From: Bubalus kerabau
Lineage: Eukaryota > Chordata > Mammalia > Artiodactyla > Bovidae
Direction of reading: 5' to 3'
NCBI RefSeq assembly: GCF_029407905.1
Contig: NC_073628.1
Location: 48,753,501-48,817,500, forward strand
DNA: 64,000 bases
The notes under the pieces were generated by a model. That model had not been told where the DNA came from and ran no database searches. It saw nothing but the letters and a program-made list of their open reading frames with translations. Position numbers and translations under genes: made by a program. Of this stretch, positions 35,831 through 48,240 are shown piece by piece (the first letter of the stretch is position 1; each line of letters opens with the position of its first letter).

Positions 35831-36325
35831 ATATATCAGAGGTCCCTGTTTCTTGGAGTTTCATTAAGTATGGTAGCAATATTATTAATAGGTAATATCA
35901 TGATGAAATAGTGCATATCAAAAACAATGTATAATCTGCAAAAAAAAAGTCCAATAAATGTTGTGAGAATATTCTGTACTGTCAACTGCCTCAAGTTCTC
36001 AAGCTTAAAGATATTATGCTTTCATTTTATCACCATCAGTACATAACATAGTAGATATTTTGAAAGAAATAGTTAATAGATGAGCTGATTTACCAAATGG
36101 AAATATTAAAAGTTAATTTCTGAAAAGCCTCAAAGTGGAATAATCATCCTCCATGTTATTCAATGCTACTCATTAAAAGAAAGGAAAGAGGAAATAAAGG
36201 AAAGAATGAAGGGAGGGAGGGAGGAACAAACATGACAACCACAGACTGCTAGCCTTTGTAGTCAGTTGTTGCAGATGTCACAGGAACCAGGCAAAAACCA
36301 AAAATAGCATTCTGAATAAATATAC
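35831..36325. other. Unassigned spacer with purine tract
   Basis: A purine-only strand runs through about 36177-36225 (gaaagg, gggagggagggagg). Otherwise nothing recognised. Confidence 0.5.
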
Positions 36326-36664
36326 TCTGTGAGAGTCCTTTGGACAGCAAGGAGATCAAACCTGCCAATCCTAAAGGAAATCAACACTGAATATTCATTG
36401 GAAGGACTGATGCTGAAGCTGAAGCTCCAATACTTTGGTCACCTGATGCAAAGAACTGACTCATTGGAAAAGACCCTGATGCTGGGAAAGATTGAAGGCA
36501 GGAGGAGAAGGGGACAACAGAGGATGAGATGGTTGGACGGCATCATCGACTCAGTGGACATGAGTTTGAGTAAATTCCAGGAGATGGTGATGGACAGGGA
36601 AGCCTGGCATGCTGCAGTCCATGGGGTCACAAAGAGTTGGGTACAACTGAGTGACTGAACAACA
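36326..36664 (+). mobile_element. BovB LINE 3' end
   Basis: Starts at the LRVLWTARRSN segment; sense frame open for 109 codons at 36329-36658, up to the element's normal C-terminal end. Tail gactgaacaacaac. Confidence 0.92.
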
Positions 36665-36984
36665 ACTGTCTTCTAGATTACAAACATTAAAACAGCTTGT
36701 AACTTTAAAACATTAAAACAAATATAAAATGGCTTGTGACTCATTTATAATCAAGAAATTAATGTATTAATATTTCAGTGAGTCATTAGAGACATTTAGG
36801 TTCTCATGCAGTTTAGGAAGTAGAGTCTCTAGGTAAGAACTTATGTGACTCATTTAACAGCTCTTGAAAGCAGACTTCTTCACTTAAAAACCCTTAAGTT
36901 TTATCTAAACATGAATCATAATAAACAATCTTCTTACAATTTGACACTCACAGAACCATTTCTTGAATATAACTTCTGAGCACT

Positions 36985-37260
36985 ACAGCAACCAAAGATG
37001 AGATGAAGTGTTACTATCTTCATCTTACAGAGCTATATAGTCAAAATGATATGTAATTAGCCAAGAACACATAGTTAATAAGTAGCAAGACAATCTTTGG
37101 AGAAGGAAATGGCAACCCATTCCAGTATTCTTGCCTGGAGAATCCCAGGGACAGAGGAGCCTAGTGGGCTGCCATTTATAGGGTCACACAGAGTCGGACA
37201 TGACTGAAGTGACTTAGCAGCAGCAGCAGCAGCAGCAAGACAATCTTAACTAGCTTAAAA
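36985..37260 (-). repeat. MIR SINE, split by a Bov-A SINE
   Basis: catcttacagagctatatag, ttagccaagaacacatagttaataagtagc gives the MIR 3' part on minus. Old and diverged; its continuation after the SINE is short. Confidence 0.55.
37098..37233 (+). mobile_element. Bov-A monomer SINE with 14-bp TSD
   Basis: Only the second monomer of Bov-A2 plus the (cag)n tail. The duplication agcaagacaatctt at 37084-37097 and 37234-37247 shows that this is a separate truncated insertion. Confidence 0.94.
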
Positions 37261-37469
37261 TCCACTCCTTGCTGCACAAAACTGTGATCACAGTTTTGGG
37301 TTTCTACTGCTTTATCCATCTAGTGACTTGTCTCTAATATTACTTATTTCTACAAAAGCATGAACACTAGTCCCCTTAACTTAAAAAGCTTAAAATTTAC
37401 TATCAAAAGCTCAGAAAAAAAATTTAAAAATGTATATATTTTCCAAGCAGCCAGATGAAAAGAAAATCA

Positions 37470-37690
37470 CCAATAATATAGCTAATGCATATTGGAGTAT
37501 CTGGTTATTGTTCTACATAACAGATATACTATCTCCTGGAGGCTCTCAACCCTATGATAGGTATTATTACAAGCCTCACCTTGTGAATGAGGAGACTCAG
37601 GCACGAAGACTGAACAATTTCACCTGTCATACATAAATCAGTGATGGAGCCAGAATACAAATGCAGGCCAAAGTACTGACCCCTTCCCCA
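37470..37690 (-). repeat. MIR SINE, nearly full length
   Basis: atgcatattggagtatctgg, ctctcaaccctatgataggta, gaatgaggagactcaggca, gatggagccagaatacaaa, caggccaaagtactgac follow the MIR consensus on minus from tail to head. Confidence 0.8.
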
Positions 37691-38204
37691 GGAGGCTCTA
37701 TCACAAAGCAAATAGAACTTTGATCTGGCTCCAGACACAGCCAGCATAGTCATGTGAAGGATTATTTTTTAAGAACCTCAGAAATTTGTACCATTTTCAA
37801 AGCCTGAAAGACTATGCCCCACAGAGTATCAGCGTGAGGTCAGCCCTCACTCAACAGTCATTTCAATTTTTTCTGATTTATCATCCACAGTTATTTTTCC
37901 TCCTAACCTTACAATTTCTCTTAATGAGAAAGATAGACAAGAAAATAAAATTCTGAATCCCAGACCGAAAGAAAAATTGTTTGGGGATAAGTTTAAAGAG
38001 CTATTTTGATTGATCCATTTTGGCCTCAACAAAAGTGCATCGAGGCCAACAATACCTATTTTCTAGGCTTATAAGGATTTAGTATCAACCTTCAAAGCAA
38101 AGTAATCACACAGACAATAGCCATGTAGACAGCAGGCAGCAGAAACAATGTAGAACAGCACAGACATTGGGCAGTAAGTAAAATGGCACCATTTCAAATC
38201 ACCT
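37691..38204. other. No recognisable gene or repeat
   Basis: No coding signal. Confidence 0.45.
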
Positions 38205-38330
38205 TAATTTTCCATTGTGAAAAATGGTGATAACATCTATCCCGCTTGCCTTACCCAGTTGTTGTAAGAATGAGGTTAATTAACACACTACATAAGCACA
38301 AAGTTGGGTAGTAGTATTTGAAGGATCAAA
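38205..38330 (+). repeat. MIR SINE, partial
   Basis: ttccattgtgaaaaatggtgataaca, ttgttgtaagaatgaggttaatta, cataagcacaaagttgggta are the 3' half of MIR on plus. Confidence 0.65.
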
Positions 38331-38844
38331 GCTGTAGGCAAGTGAAAAACAAGACTCCAGTTTATCTGAAACAGATAAAGATAATATCATTATGATAATA
38401 TCAATATGATCAAGATAATATCATAATATGTGCTTATTGCTAATGCAAACTAAGTTAACTGACAGCTGGACTCAGCTCCTACAGGTGTGTCGCACAGCTG
38501 TGCTAAGTGGGAGGACCAGACACACTTCTGCATCTCCATATCTCTCTGTTTCTCCTGCACATGCACCATTAGCAGTATTGGCTGAATGGAGTCAAAGACG
38601 AGGAGGAGGAAAGCTGTCAACAGAAGATAGACATCACCATCCCAGAAATAAAAATTAAACGATGGGTTGGGGTAGGGTGGGGGGAATCAAGATGGTAGAA
38701 ATCTGAACATTTGATTCTGAATGAATTCCACTCATAGTCTCAATCTGTGTTTAAGGACTCAAACTCCCCATAAAATCTGGCTCTCTGATAACTACTTTTC
38801 CTTTGTTATCCTGGTCTGAGCCCTAAGCCGCATTGATGGCAAAG
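38331..38844. other. No recognisable gene or repeat
   Basis: A 76-codon frame at 38428-38658 is unsupported. A G-rich run lies at 38663-38687. Confidence 0.45.
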
Positions 38845-38921
38845 TTTTTTTTTTTTTTTAATTTTATTTTATTTTTAAACTTTACATAATTGTATTAGTT
38901 TTGCCTAATATCAAAATGAAC
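38845..38921 (-). mobile_element. Ultra-short L1-BT 3' end
   Basis: T-run then the first ~60 bp of the bovine L1 3' terminus (ttaaactttacataattgta, tcaaaatgaac) on minus, the same end as at 20952 and 40755. Confidence 0.85.
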
Positions 38922-39725
38922 TTTCTGGTTTCCAGCTGAGTCAGGGACAGGAATGGGGGCAGTAATAGCAGCAGCAGCAGCAAAAGGACATGATTCATAC
39001 AGGATGAGGAAAGGGAAAGCACTGTGCTCATGCTTCAGTTTCCCCAGTGTGTGCTGGCTGCCAGCTTATTGCCTTGCCTATAGGCACATTAGCTAAACCA
39101 AGAGCTTGAAATGATTCTTACCATCCCAAGGAGGTAAATTGTGCCAAATATATCCATGCCATCTTTCAGAGCTTTCAGAGTTCAAAGATCCCCCAAGATA
39201 TTTATGCCTTCTTTTTGGAATTTAGGCTGGTGGTTCTCTACAGAAAAATCATTTTTATGAGATTAAAGCCCCTCTTGGCAAATACATTCCCATTATAAAG
39301 GACAAAAATATTTATGTTCACAATTGCCATTTCCTTCATGTTTGTGAAACTAGTTCACTTTATGTCTTACTCATTTTTTGCTTTCACCTGCCTTTCTAAC
39401 CTTAAAGACGGCTAGGTCTCGGTTTTCTGGAAAAACAGTATTTCACTGAGAACCACATGTGCATACAGGTTGAGATGGCCTATTGTCTGCAGAGAGGAGC
39501 AATATCTTTAAACTCATTTTATTCAACACCAACCTGTGATGCCTTCTGACTTTCCACCTGAAAATCATGTATCTCCACATTGAGTAAGCATATCTAGAGG
39601 AAGATAACAATTCAAAGGCAAGACTTCAAAGAATTCCGAGAAGGTAAACCCAGAAGAAAGTAGAAAAAGAAGTTGGGTTCAAAGACAACTGTTGAGAGTA
39701 ATCCAGCTATTTCTTATTTTATCCA
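38922..39725. other. No recognisable gene or repeat
   Basis: Moderately GC, short (gca)n at 38969-38982. No frame with features. Confidence 0.45.
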
Positions 39726-40241
39726 TTCTGACCAACGTAGACAGCATATTAAAAAGCAGAGACACTACTTTGTCAACAAAGGTTCGTCTAGTCAAGGCTA
39801 TGGTTTTTCCAGTAGTCATATTTGAATGTGAGAGTTGGACTATAAAGAAAGCTGAGCACCGAAGAATTGATGCTTTTGAACTGTGGTATTGGAGAAGACT
39901 CTTGAGAGTTCCTTGGACTGAAAGGAGATCCAACCAGTCCATTCTGAAGGAGATCAGCCCCGGGATTTCTTTGGAAGGAATGATGCTAAAGCTGAAACTC
40001 TAGTACTCTGGCCACCTCATGCGAAGAGTTGACTTCTTGGAAAAGACTGATGCTGGGAGGCATTGGGGGCAGGAGGAGAAGGGGACGACAGAGGATGAGA
40101 TGGCTGGATGGCATCACTGACTCAATGGACGTGAATCTGGGTGAACTCCAGGAGTTGGTGATGGACAGGGAAGCCTGGCGTGATGCAGTTCATGGGGTCT
40201 CAAAGAGTCAGACAAAACTGAGTGACTGAACTGAACTGATA
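39726..40241 (+). mobile_element. BovB LINE 3' end
   Basis: Starts at the MTNLDSILKSRD segment. Sense frame open 103 codons (39692-40003), then broken. Tail gaactgaactg at 40228-40238. Confidence 0.93.
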
Positions 40242-40754
40242 GGCATATTGTGATGACCCATCGGGTTATAGTTTGAATACTCCTAATGGTTAATGATGTT
40301 GATCATTTCCATATATTCAGCTGTCACTGTAAATATATCCTCTTTAATGAAATATTTCCTAAACTACCTATTTTCTAATTGGATACATTTTTATTGTTGA
40401 GCTTTGAAATAATTAGATATTGTGGATATGAATTCTTTGTTGAATATGTGGTTTAAAAATATTTCCTTCCACTCTTTGTTTATTCTATTTTATCAATTAT
40501 TCCTTTTGTGGACTGTGGCTTTTCCATCAAAGCTGAGCATTTTTTACTAACTCTGGAATCTCCAAATTTTCCTTTTTCTTTTAAAGGACTTAAACACTTT
40601 TACATTTTACATTTAAGTTCATGAACAATTCTGAGCTTTTGTATGAAGTGTGAGAATTGAAGTTCATCTTTTCTCCCTATTGATGTCCAACTACTCTACT
40701 ACTATTTGTTGAAAAGACTATCTTTCCCCCATTGAATTGCTTTTGCATCTTTGT

Positions 40755-41003
40755 TTTTTTTTTTTTTTTTTTTTTTTTAATTTTATTTTATTTTTAAACT
40801 TTACATAACTGTATTAGATTTGCCAAGTATCAAAATGAATCCGCCACAGGTATACATGTGTTCCCCATCCTGAACCCTCCTCCCTCCTCCCTCCCCATTC
40901 CATCCCTCTGGGTCGTCCCAGTGCACCAGCCCCAAGCATCCAGTATCGTGCATCGAACCTGGACTGGCAACTCATTTCATACATGATATTTACATGTTTC
41001 AAT
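40755..41003 (-). mobile_element. L1-BT 3' end with 16-bp TSD
   Basis: Long T-run, 3' UTR complement, 5'-truncated. The duplication gcttttgcatctttgt at 40739-40754 and 41004-41019 belongs to the host L1ME. Confidence 0.96.
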
Positions 41004-41164
41004 GCTTTTGCATCTTTGTCAACAATCTTTTCAGCATATTTGTGTGAGCTCTCTGTTCTATTCCAATGATCCATACATGTATCCCTCCACCAGGACCACA
41101 CAGTTTATTATTGTACTATAGTTGTATAATAAATATTGAAACTAGGTGGACTGATTCCTTCCAC

Positions 41165-41675
41165 TTTATTCTTCTTTTTTCAAACTTATTTTTAACTGAA
41201 GTAGAGTTGATTTGCAATATTATGTCAATTTCAAATATACAGTATAGTGATTCAGTATTTTACAGATTTTACTCTATTAAGTCATTATAAGTTAATGGTT
41301 ATAATTCCCTGTGATGTACAATGTACCCCTGTTGTTTACCTATTTTATACATGGTGGTGGTGGTTTAGTCACTAAGTTGTGTCCAACTCTTGCAACCCCA
41401 TGGACTATAGCCTGCCAGGCTCCTCTGTCCATGGGATTCTCCAGGATGGAATACTGGAGCGGGTTGCCATTTCCTTCTCCAGGGGATCTTCCCAACCCAG
41501 GAATCGAACCCAGGTCTCCTGCATTGCAGGCAGATTCTTTACCAATGAGCTACAAGGGAAGATCAATACATGGTAGATTGTACAACTTACTCCCATACCC
41601 CTAACTTAATCACTCCCTCCTTTTTCTCTCTCCTCTGGTAACCAGTAGTTTGTTTTCTACTAGTTCCTTTTCTTT
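41165..41675 (-). mobile_element. L1 3' UTR (artiodactyl-age), nested
   Basis: Complement of an L1 tail: ttttttcaaacttattttta, gtagagttgatttgcaat, ctgtgatgtacaatgtacc, tctggtaaccagtagtttg. It divides host ORF2 sequence, which resumes near 41690. Interrupted by the SINE at 41356-41565. Confidence 0.7.
41356..41565 (-). mobile_element. Bov-tA SINE, third-level nesting
   Basis: Inserted in the L1 tail that is itself inside the L1ME. The 9-bp duplication atacatggt lies at 41347-41355 and 41566-41574. Confidence 0.94.
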
Positions 41676-41904
41676 TCCTTATAAATTTTAAATTAATTCT
41701 GCACATATCTACAAAAAGTTTTGTAGAGTTTAGATAAGAGTTGTGATAAACTTGTGTACCAACTTGGGTATAATAGACATCATTTTTACACTCAGTCTTC
41801 CAATCCAGAATCATAGAATGTCTATTTACATCTTATTTTATTTCATCAGCATTTTGTCCTGTGCACATAGTGCTGAAAATATTTTGTTAGATTTACACCT
41901 ATTT

Positions 41905-42111
41905 CTCTTTTTCACCAGTTTTTTAAAAAAGTTTATCAGAGTATAGTTGATTTACTATGTTAGTTTCAGGTGTACAACAAAGTGAATCAGTCATACATAT
42001 ACATACATCCACTCTTAGATACTTTTCCCATAGAGGTAATTATAGAGTACTGAGTAGAGTTCCTTGTGCTGTGCAGTAAGTCTTTATTAGTTATCTATTT
42101 GATGTATAGTA
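41905..42111 (-). mobile_element. L1 3' UTR (artiodactyl-age), second nested copy
   Basis: aaaaaagtttatcagagtatag, gtttcaggtgtacaacaaagtg, ttccttgtgctgtgcagtaag. Related to but distinct from the 41165 copy. Confidence 0.7.
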
Positions 42112-42388
42112 GGCAATGGCAACCCACTCCAGTACTCTTGCCTGGAAAATCCCATGGATGGAGGAGCCTGGTAGGCTACAGTCCATGGGGTCGCAAAGAG
42201 TCGGACATGACTGAGCAACTTCACTTTCATTTTTCACTTTCCACTTTCATGCATTGGAGAAGGAAATGGTGACCCATTCCAGTGTTCTTGCCTGGAGAAT
42301 CCCAGGGATGGGAAGCCTGGTGGGCTGCCGTCTATGGGGTCGCACAGAGTCAGATATGACCGACGTGACTTAGCAGCAGCAGCAGCAG
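42112..42388 (+). mobile_element. Bov-A2 dimeric SINE
   Basis: Two monomers, linker ttcactttccactttcatgc, (cag)n tail. A short duplication atgtata lies at 42102-42108 and 42390-42396. Confidence 0.93.
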
Positions 42389-42398
42389 TATGTATATA

Positions 42399-42746
42399 GG
42401 GCTTCCCTGGTAGCTCAGTTGGGAAAGAATCCACCTGCAATGCAAGAGACCCCTGTTCAATTTCTGGGTCAGGAAGATCCCCTGAAGAAGGGATATACAG
42501 AGATAACCTGGAGAAGGGATAGGCTACCCTCTCTGGTATTCTTGGGCTTCCCTTGTGGCTCAGACAGTAAATAATCAACGTGCCATGTGGGAGACCTGGG
42601 TTGGGACGATCTCATGGAGGATGGCATGGCAACCCACTCCAGTATTCTTGCCTGGAGATTCCCCATGGACAGAGGAGACTGGCGCCTACAGACCATGGGG
42701 TTGCAAAGAGCTGGACATCACTGAGCAACAAAGCACAGCACAGCAC
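42399..42746 (+). mobile_element. Composite Bov-tA with two tRNA heads
   Basis: First head at 42399, partial Bov-A body to ...tattctt at 42543, then a second head (gggcttcccttgtggctc) and a full body to 42746. The 8-bp duplication tgtatata at 42391-42398 and 42747-42754 brackets the whole, so it inserted as one unit. The same internal junction recurs at 62211-62497. Confidence 0.88.
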
Positions 42747-44374
42747 TGTATATACCAATCTCAATACCAACTTTAAATGGTATTGTACTTTTAAATTGAA
42801 GTCCACATGTTCATTGTAAGTGTGTAGAAATAAAATTGATTTTTGTATGCTTATCCTGTATCCTGCAAACTTGCTAAACTCACTAGTTTAAGGCATTGGC
42901 TTTTAACTTTTTGTGGAGCTTCTTTGGGATTTTGTACTTAAACAATTATGTCATATACAATAGGAGCAATTTTATTTTCTCCTTTTCTGTTGATATTGCT
43001 TTTATTTTCTGTATTTTTTATTACATTGACTGAAAGTTCCAGGATTGTGTTGAGAATAAATCAGCATCTTTGCCTTTCTCCTAATCTTAGGGAAGCATAT
43101 GCAGTCTTTCCAGGTTAAGGATAATGTTAGTTAAAATTCCAAAGGTAATTTTTGTCAAACTAAGAAAGTTATCACTATTTTTCCAGAAGCTCTTATAAAT
43201 TAGTGGGGAATTTTGTTAATGCTTTCTCTGCATTAATTGATATGCTCATTGTTTTATTTCTCTTCAGCCTCTTAATGTAGTGAATTGCATCAGCTGATTT
43301 TTTAATATTGCATCAGCTTTTCATCAGTGTGATAAAATCTGCTTAGTCATTATGTATAGTTTTTTTAATCTATCTATAAATTTCATTTGCTAATATTTTG
43401 TTGAATTTTGTATCTACAGTCATGAATATATATGTCTACATTTTCTTACTTTGGAATGTCTATGTTTGGTTTGGGTATCAGGATAATAGTAGTTTCATAA
43501 AATCAACTGGGAAGTGTTTTGTTTTCTTTTGTTTTCCTATTTTCTGGAAAGAAATGTATAGAAGTGTTCTTCATTCTTCCTTAAATGCTTGATATATTTC
43601 CCCGGGGAAACTAAGTCTGGAAATTTCTCTTTTGGGAGAATAATAATTATAAATTCAATTTCCTTAATAATTTTAAGGCAATTAAAATTATCTATTGACT
43701 GAGTTCTGGTATTTTTGTTTGTTTGTTTTTCAGGAATTGGATCCATTTTCTGTTGTAAATATACTATCATATTTATTTGTAGAGATTTTCGTGGTACTTT
43801 CCTAATTATTGTTTTGATGTCTGTAGAATCTGTAGTGATATCCCAGTTTCATTCCTGATATTGGAATTTGTGTCTTCTCTCTCTCTCTTTTTCTTTTCCT
43901 TTGTTAATCTTGGTAGAGTTTTAACTATTTATTAATATTTTCAAAAAAACAGCTCTTTATTTCATTGATTTTTCTCTATTGTTTTCAGCTTTTAATTTCT
44001 TTGGCTTCTACTTTTATCTTTATTATTTTCCTTCTTCTGTTTGTTATGGGTATTTTGACCTTTTTATAGGTTACTAAGGTTGGAGTATAGATGACTAGTT
44101 TTAGATTTCTTCTTTTCTAATATATACATTTAATGCCATAAATTTTCATCACAGCTATTTCCAAAAAATTTGATATATTGTATTTGCATTCTTATTTGGT
44201 TCAGTGTATGCTTTTTAATTTCTTTTGAGACTTCCTTTTTGACTCATAAAATATTTGGAAATATTCTATTCAGTTTCCAAATGTTTAGAGATTTACCTAT
44301 TACGTCTCTGTTGTTGATTTCTACTTAGACTATTTTGTAATCAGAGAACACACTTTTATAATGTTTAGAAATAT

Positions 44375-44540
44375 TTAGTTTTTATTTATTATTGAGGTAT
44401 ACGAAACATACATGAAAGTGCACATGTCCTACATGTGTTGCTCAGTGAAATGTCATAAACGGAAATATTTGTGTTGTAAGAACCCATATCAAGAAATCAG
44501 CATTTGCAGAGCTTTCTTACTTTTTTTCATTTACTACTGT
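44375..44540 (-). mobile_element. Old L1 3' UTR piece (tentative)
   Basis: ttattattgaggtatacgaaac, gctcagtgaaatgtcataaac, gaacccatatcaagaaatcag resemble the complement of an L1M 3' UTR. Confidence 0.5.
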
Positions 44541-44545
44541 CAGAC

Positions 44546-44815
44546 GGAGAAGGCAATGGCACCCCACTCCAGTACTCTTGCCTGGAAAATCCCATGGACG
44601 GAGGAGCCTGGTAGGCTGCAGTCCATGGGGTCACTAGGAGTCGGACATGACTGAGCGACTTCACTTTAACTTTTCACTTTCATGCATTGGAGAAGGCAAT
44701 GGCACCCCACTCCAGTACTCTTGCCTGGAGAATCCCAAGGACAGGGGAGCCTGGTAGGCTGCCGTCTCTGGGGTCGCACAGAGTTGGACACGACTGAAGC
44801 GACTTAGCAGCAGCA
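44546..44815 (+). mobile_element. Bov-A2 dimeric SINE
   Basis: Two close monomers with linker cacttttcactttcatgcattgg-like sequence and a (gca)n tail at 44804-44815. Few differences from consensus, so young. Confidence 0.95.
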
Positions 44816-44988
44816 ACTCCCGGAGGGCCTTCACTTTCCTGACTTCTATATAATGCATGTAATATGTGGATATTCTTTGTCAGCATGAAGCATTACCATT
44901 TTAGTATTCTAGAACTGACTTTTTCTAATGTGTTATAATATAGATAGCATACAACTTACATTTTAACTGCTATCTACAAGGAGATAAC

Positions 44989-45108
44989 AGGTTCGATCCC
45001 TGGTTTGGGAAGATCCCCTGGAGAAGGGAATGTCTACCCACTCCAGTATTCTTGCCTGAGAAATCCCATGAATAGAGGAGCCTGGCGGACTACAGTTCAT
45101 GGAGGTCC
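44989..45108 (+). mobile_element. Bov-tA SINE, 5'-truncated in the head
   Basis: Begins inside the tRNA B-box (aggttcgatccctgg) and ends early in the body (gttcatggaggtcc). Confidence 0.85.
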
Positions 45109-45912
45109 AATATGTTATAGAGTTCTTCTATCTCTTTGATGATTATACATCCAGTGATTCTGTCAATACTTGAGAGAGGGATTTTGAAGTTTTCAACTAT
45201 ATTGTTGATTTGTCTATTTTTCCTTTCAGCTCTGTCACTTTTTGTTTGATTTATATCTTGACTCTCTTGCTTGTTGCATACATAGGACTGTTATGTCTTT
45301 TGGTGAAATGACCTGCTTAACATTATATAATGCTCCACTCTGTCTCTAAAGTTTTTCTTCACCCTCATCTATTTTTTAATATTAATAAGTATTAATAATT
45401 ATAGTAATTACTAATTATTAATTCATGTTAATTATTAAAATATATTTATATATAAATAATTATAAAAATAGCTCTTCCTGTTTTTTATTAAACTGTGTTT
45501 TATATATCTTTATGCATCCTTTTATTTTCATGATGCCAAATATTTATATTTAACATGAGTTTCTTATAGACAACATATAATTATATCATGTTTTTCAATT
45601 CATTCTTTCAAGTTCTGTCTCATAATTGGTTTATTAGAAAATGTATATGTACATTTATTCATTGTCATATTTTGGACTAAAGTCTGGCATTTTATCTTTT
45701 GTTCTCTGTTCTTTTGGATTTTGTTTCTCTGTTTTCTTTTTCCTGCCTTCCTCTAAAGTAGTTGAATATATTTTACAGCTTGATTTTGATTTATCAACAG
45801 TGTTTTTAGCATGTCTCATTATATAGTGTTTTTAGTGGTTGTCCAATGTCTTGCATTATATATACATATCTAGTCTACTAGTGTCATCATTCTATTACCA
45901 GTTAAAATGAAA

Positions 45913-47225
45913 TACTAAGATCAAATTGCCAACATCTGTTGGGTCATAGAGAAAGCAAGAGAGTTCCAGAAAAATGTCTATTTCTGCTTTATTCATTATG
46001 CCAAAGCCTTCAACTGTGTGGATCACCATGAACTGCGGGAAATTCTTCAAGAGATGGGAATACCAGATCACCTGACCTGCCTCCTGAGAAATCTGTATGC
46101 AGGTCAAGAAGCAACAGTTAGAAACAGATGTGGAACAACAAACTGGTTTCAAATCGGGAAAGGAGTGTGTCAAGGCTGTATATTGTCACCCTGCTGATTT
46201 AACTTCTATGCAGAGTACATCATGAGAAATGCTGGGCTGGAGGAAGCACAAGCTGGAATCAAGATTGTGGGGAGAAATGTCAATAACCTCAGATATGCAG
46301 ATGACACCACCCTTATGGCAGAAAGCAAAGAGGAACTAAAGAGCCTCTTGATGAAAGTGAAAGAGGAGAGTGAAAAAGCTGGCTTAGAACTCAACATTAA
46401 AAAAACTAAAATCAGAGCATCTGGTCCCATCTCTTCATGGCAAATAGATGGGGAAACAATGGAAACAGTGAAAGACTTTATTTTCTTGGGCTCCAAAGAC
46501 ATTGCAGATGATGACTGCAGTGATGAAATTAAATGACACTTGCTCCTTGGAAGAAGAGCTCTGACCAACCTAGACAGCATATTAAAAAGCAGAGACGTTA
46601 CCTTACCACCAAAGGTCCATTTAGTCAAAGCTATGACAGAGGATGAGATGGCTGGATGGCATCACTGACTCAATGGACGTGAGTCTCAGTGAACTCCAGG
46701 AGTTGGTGATGGACAGGGAGGCCTGGCGTGCTGCGATTCATGGGGTCGCAGAGTCAGACATGACTGAGCAACTGATCTGATCTGATCTGATGGTTTTCCC
46801 AGTAGTCATGTATAGATGTTAGAGTTGGACCATAAAGAAAGCTGAGTGCCATAGAGTTGATGCTTTTAAACTGTGGTGTTGGAGAACACTTTTGAGAGTG
46901 AGTCCCTTGGACTGCAAGTTCAAACCAGTCAATCCTAAAGGAAGTCAGTCCTGAATGTTCATTGGAAGGACTGATGCTGAAGCTGAAACCCCAATACTTT
47001 GGCCACCTGATGCAAAGAATTGACTCATTGGAAAAGACACTGATGCTGGGAAAGATTGAAGGCAGGATGAGAAGGGACGACAGAGGATGAGATGGTTGGA
47101 TGGCATCATCGAGTCAAAGGACATGAGTTTGAGTAAGCCCCGGCAGTTGGTGATGGACAGGGAAGGCTTGTGTGCTGCAGTCCATGGGGTCACAAAGAGT
47201 CGAACGTGAATGAGTGACTGGACAG
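45913..47225 (+). mobile_element. BovB LINE, 5'-truncated in RT, hosting another BovB tail
   Basis: Starts at the RT segment DQIANICWVIEKAREF; YADD region intact near 46297-46308 (agatatgcagatgacacc); a stop (tga at about 46195) precedes it. Interrupted at 46636-46793 and then continues to the C-terminus, ending at 47225. Open piece 46222-46536. Confidence 0.93.
46636..46793 (+). mobile_element. BovB 3' end nested in BovB
   Basis: 157-bp BovB tail starting at acagaggatgagatggctgg inserted in the host element's KAMVFPVV codons. Its terminal repeat is (ctgat)n (46774-46793) instead of the usual (aactg)n. Confidence 0.9.
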
Positions 47226-47889
47226 AAAAATCAAATATACAAACCTCACCTTCCTTTACATTCCTTCAATTTCCTTCATTTATAAAAAATTTAATTAGAT
47301 ATTTCCTCTAGAAACATTTAGAATCACGTCAGACTGTGCAATACTTTTTGTTTCAATTTTCAAACAGAATTGAAACATAAGAGGAGGAGAAAAAACTATT
47401 ATGTTTACCCATATTTTGCATTTCATATTCTTTCTTCTTTCCTAGATGTTCCCAAGTTCGTATTTCTTTCATTTCCTTCCTGTTTAGAGAACATCCTTTA
47501 GCCATTCTTTTATAGTACAACTACCAGCATCAAGTTCTCTTATGCTTTCTTCATCGGAAAATGTCTTGATTTCCCCTTTCATTCCTGAAGGATATTTTCA
47601 CTTGTACTAGAACTGGGTTGACAGTTCTTTTCTTTTAGCACTGAAAAAAGTATCATGCCACTTCCTTCAGTCCTTCAGTTTCTGATGTGAAAGCCACTGT
47701 CATTCAAATTGTTTTTCCCTAGAAATGTTATTTTGCTTTCACTGGCCTTAAGAATTTTTTCTCTGTTTTAAGCTTTTATAAGTTTATTTATGACAGGCTT
47801 TGGCATGGATATCTTTGGGTTTATACTGTTTGGAATTCACTCTCTAAGTTTTTCTTCTCTAAATTTAATTATCTCAAGGCATATACATT

Positions 47890-48240
47890 ATGATAATTTA
47901 ATAAATGTATTCCATGTGAAATGGTTAGTAAAACCAAGCTCATAAACACATTCATCTCCTCACATAGTTACCACTCTATTATCAACTTTGAAGGACAGAA
48001 TGCAGTGTCATTAGCTACACTTATCATGCTGCACTTTAGAGTCCCATAGCTCCTTCATCTTATAATTGGAAGTTTATACTCTTTGATCAACATCTCCCAA
48101 TTTCTCCTGTCCCCAGTCCCTGGCAACCACAATTCTACCCTCTATTTCTATGCCTCTGACTGTTTTAGATTCCTCACGTGAGTGACAGCATACAGTATAT
48201 GTCTTTCTCTATTTGGCCTATTTAACTCAGTTTCTTGAAT
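47890..48240 (-). mobile_element. Old L1 3' UTR nested in L1ME
   Basis: ttatactctttgatcaacatctcccaatttctcc, ccctggcaaccacaattctaccc and gtgacagcatacagtatatg are the complement of an L1M 3' UTR. Flanking sequence on both sides belongs to the L1ME ORF1 region. Confidence 0.7.

Noticed and set aside
36177..36225. Purine tract as triplex or regulatory element
   Set aside because: Simple low-complexity GGGA/GAAA expansion without supporting context.
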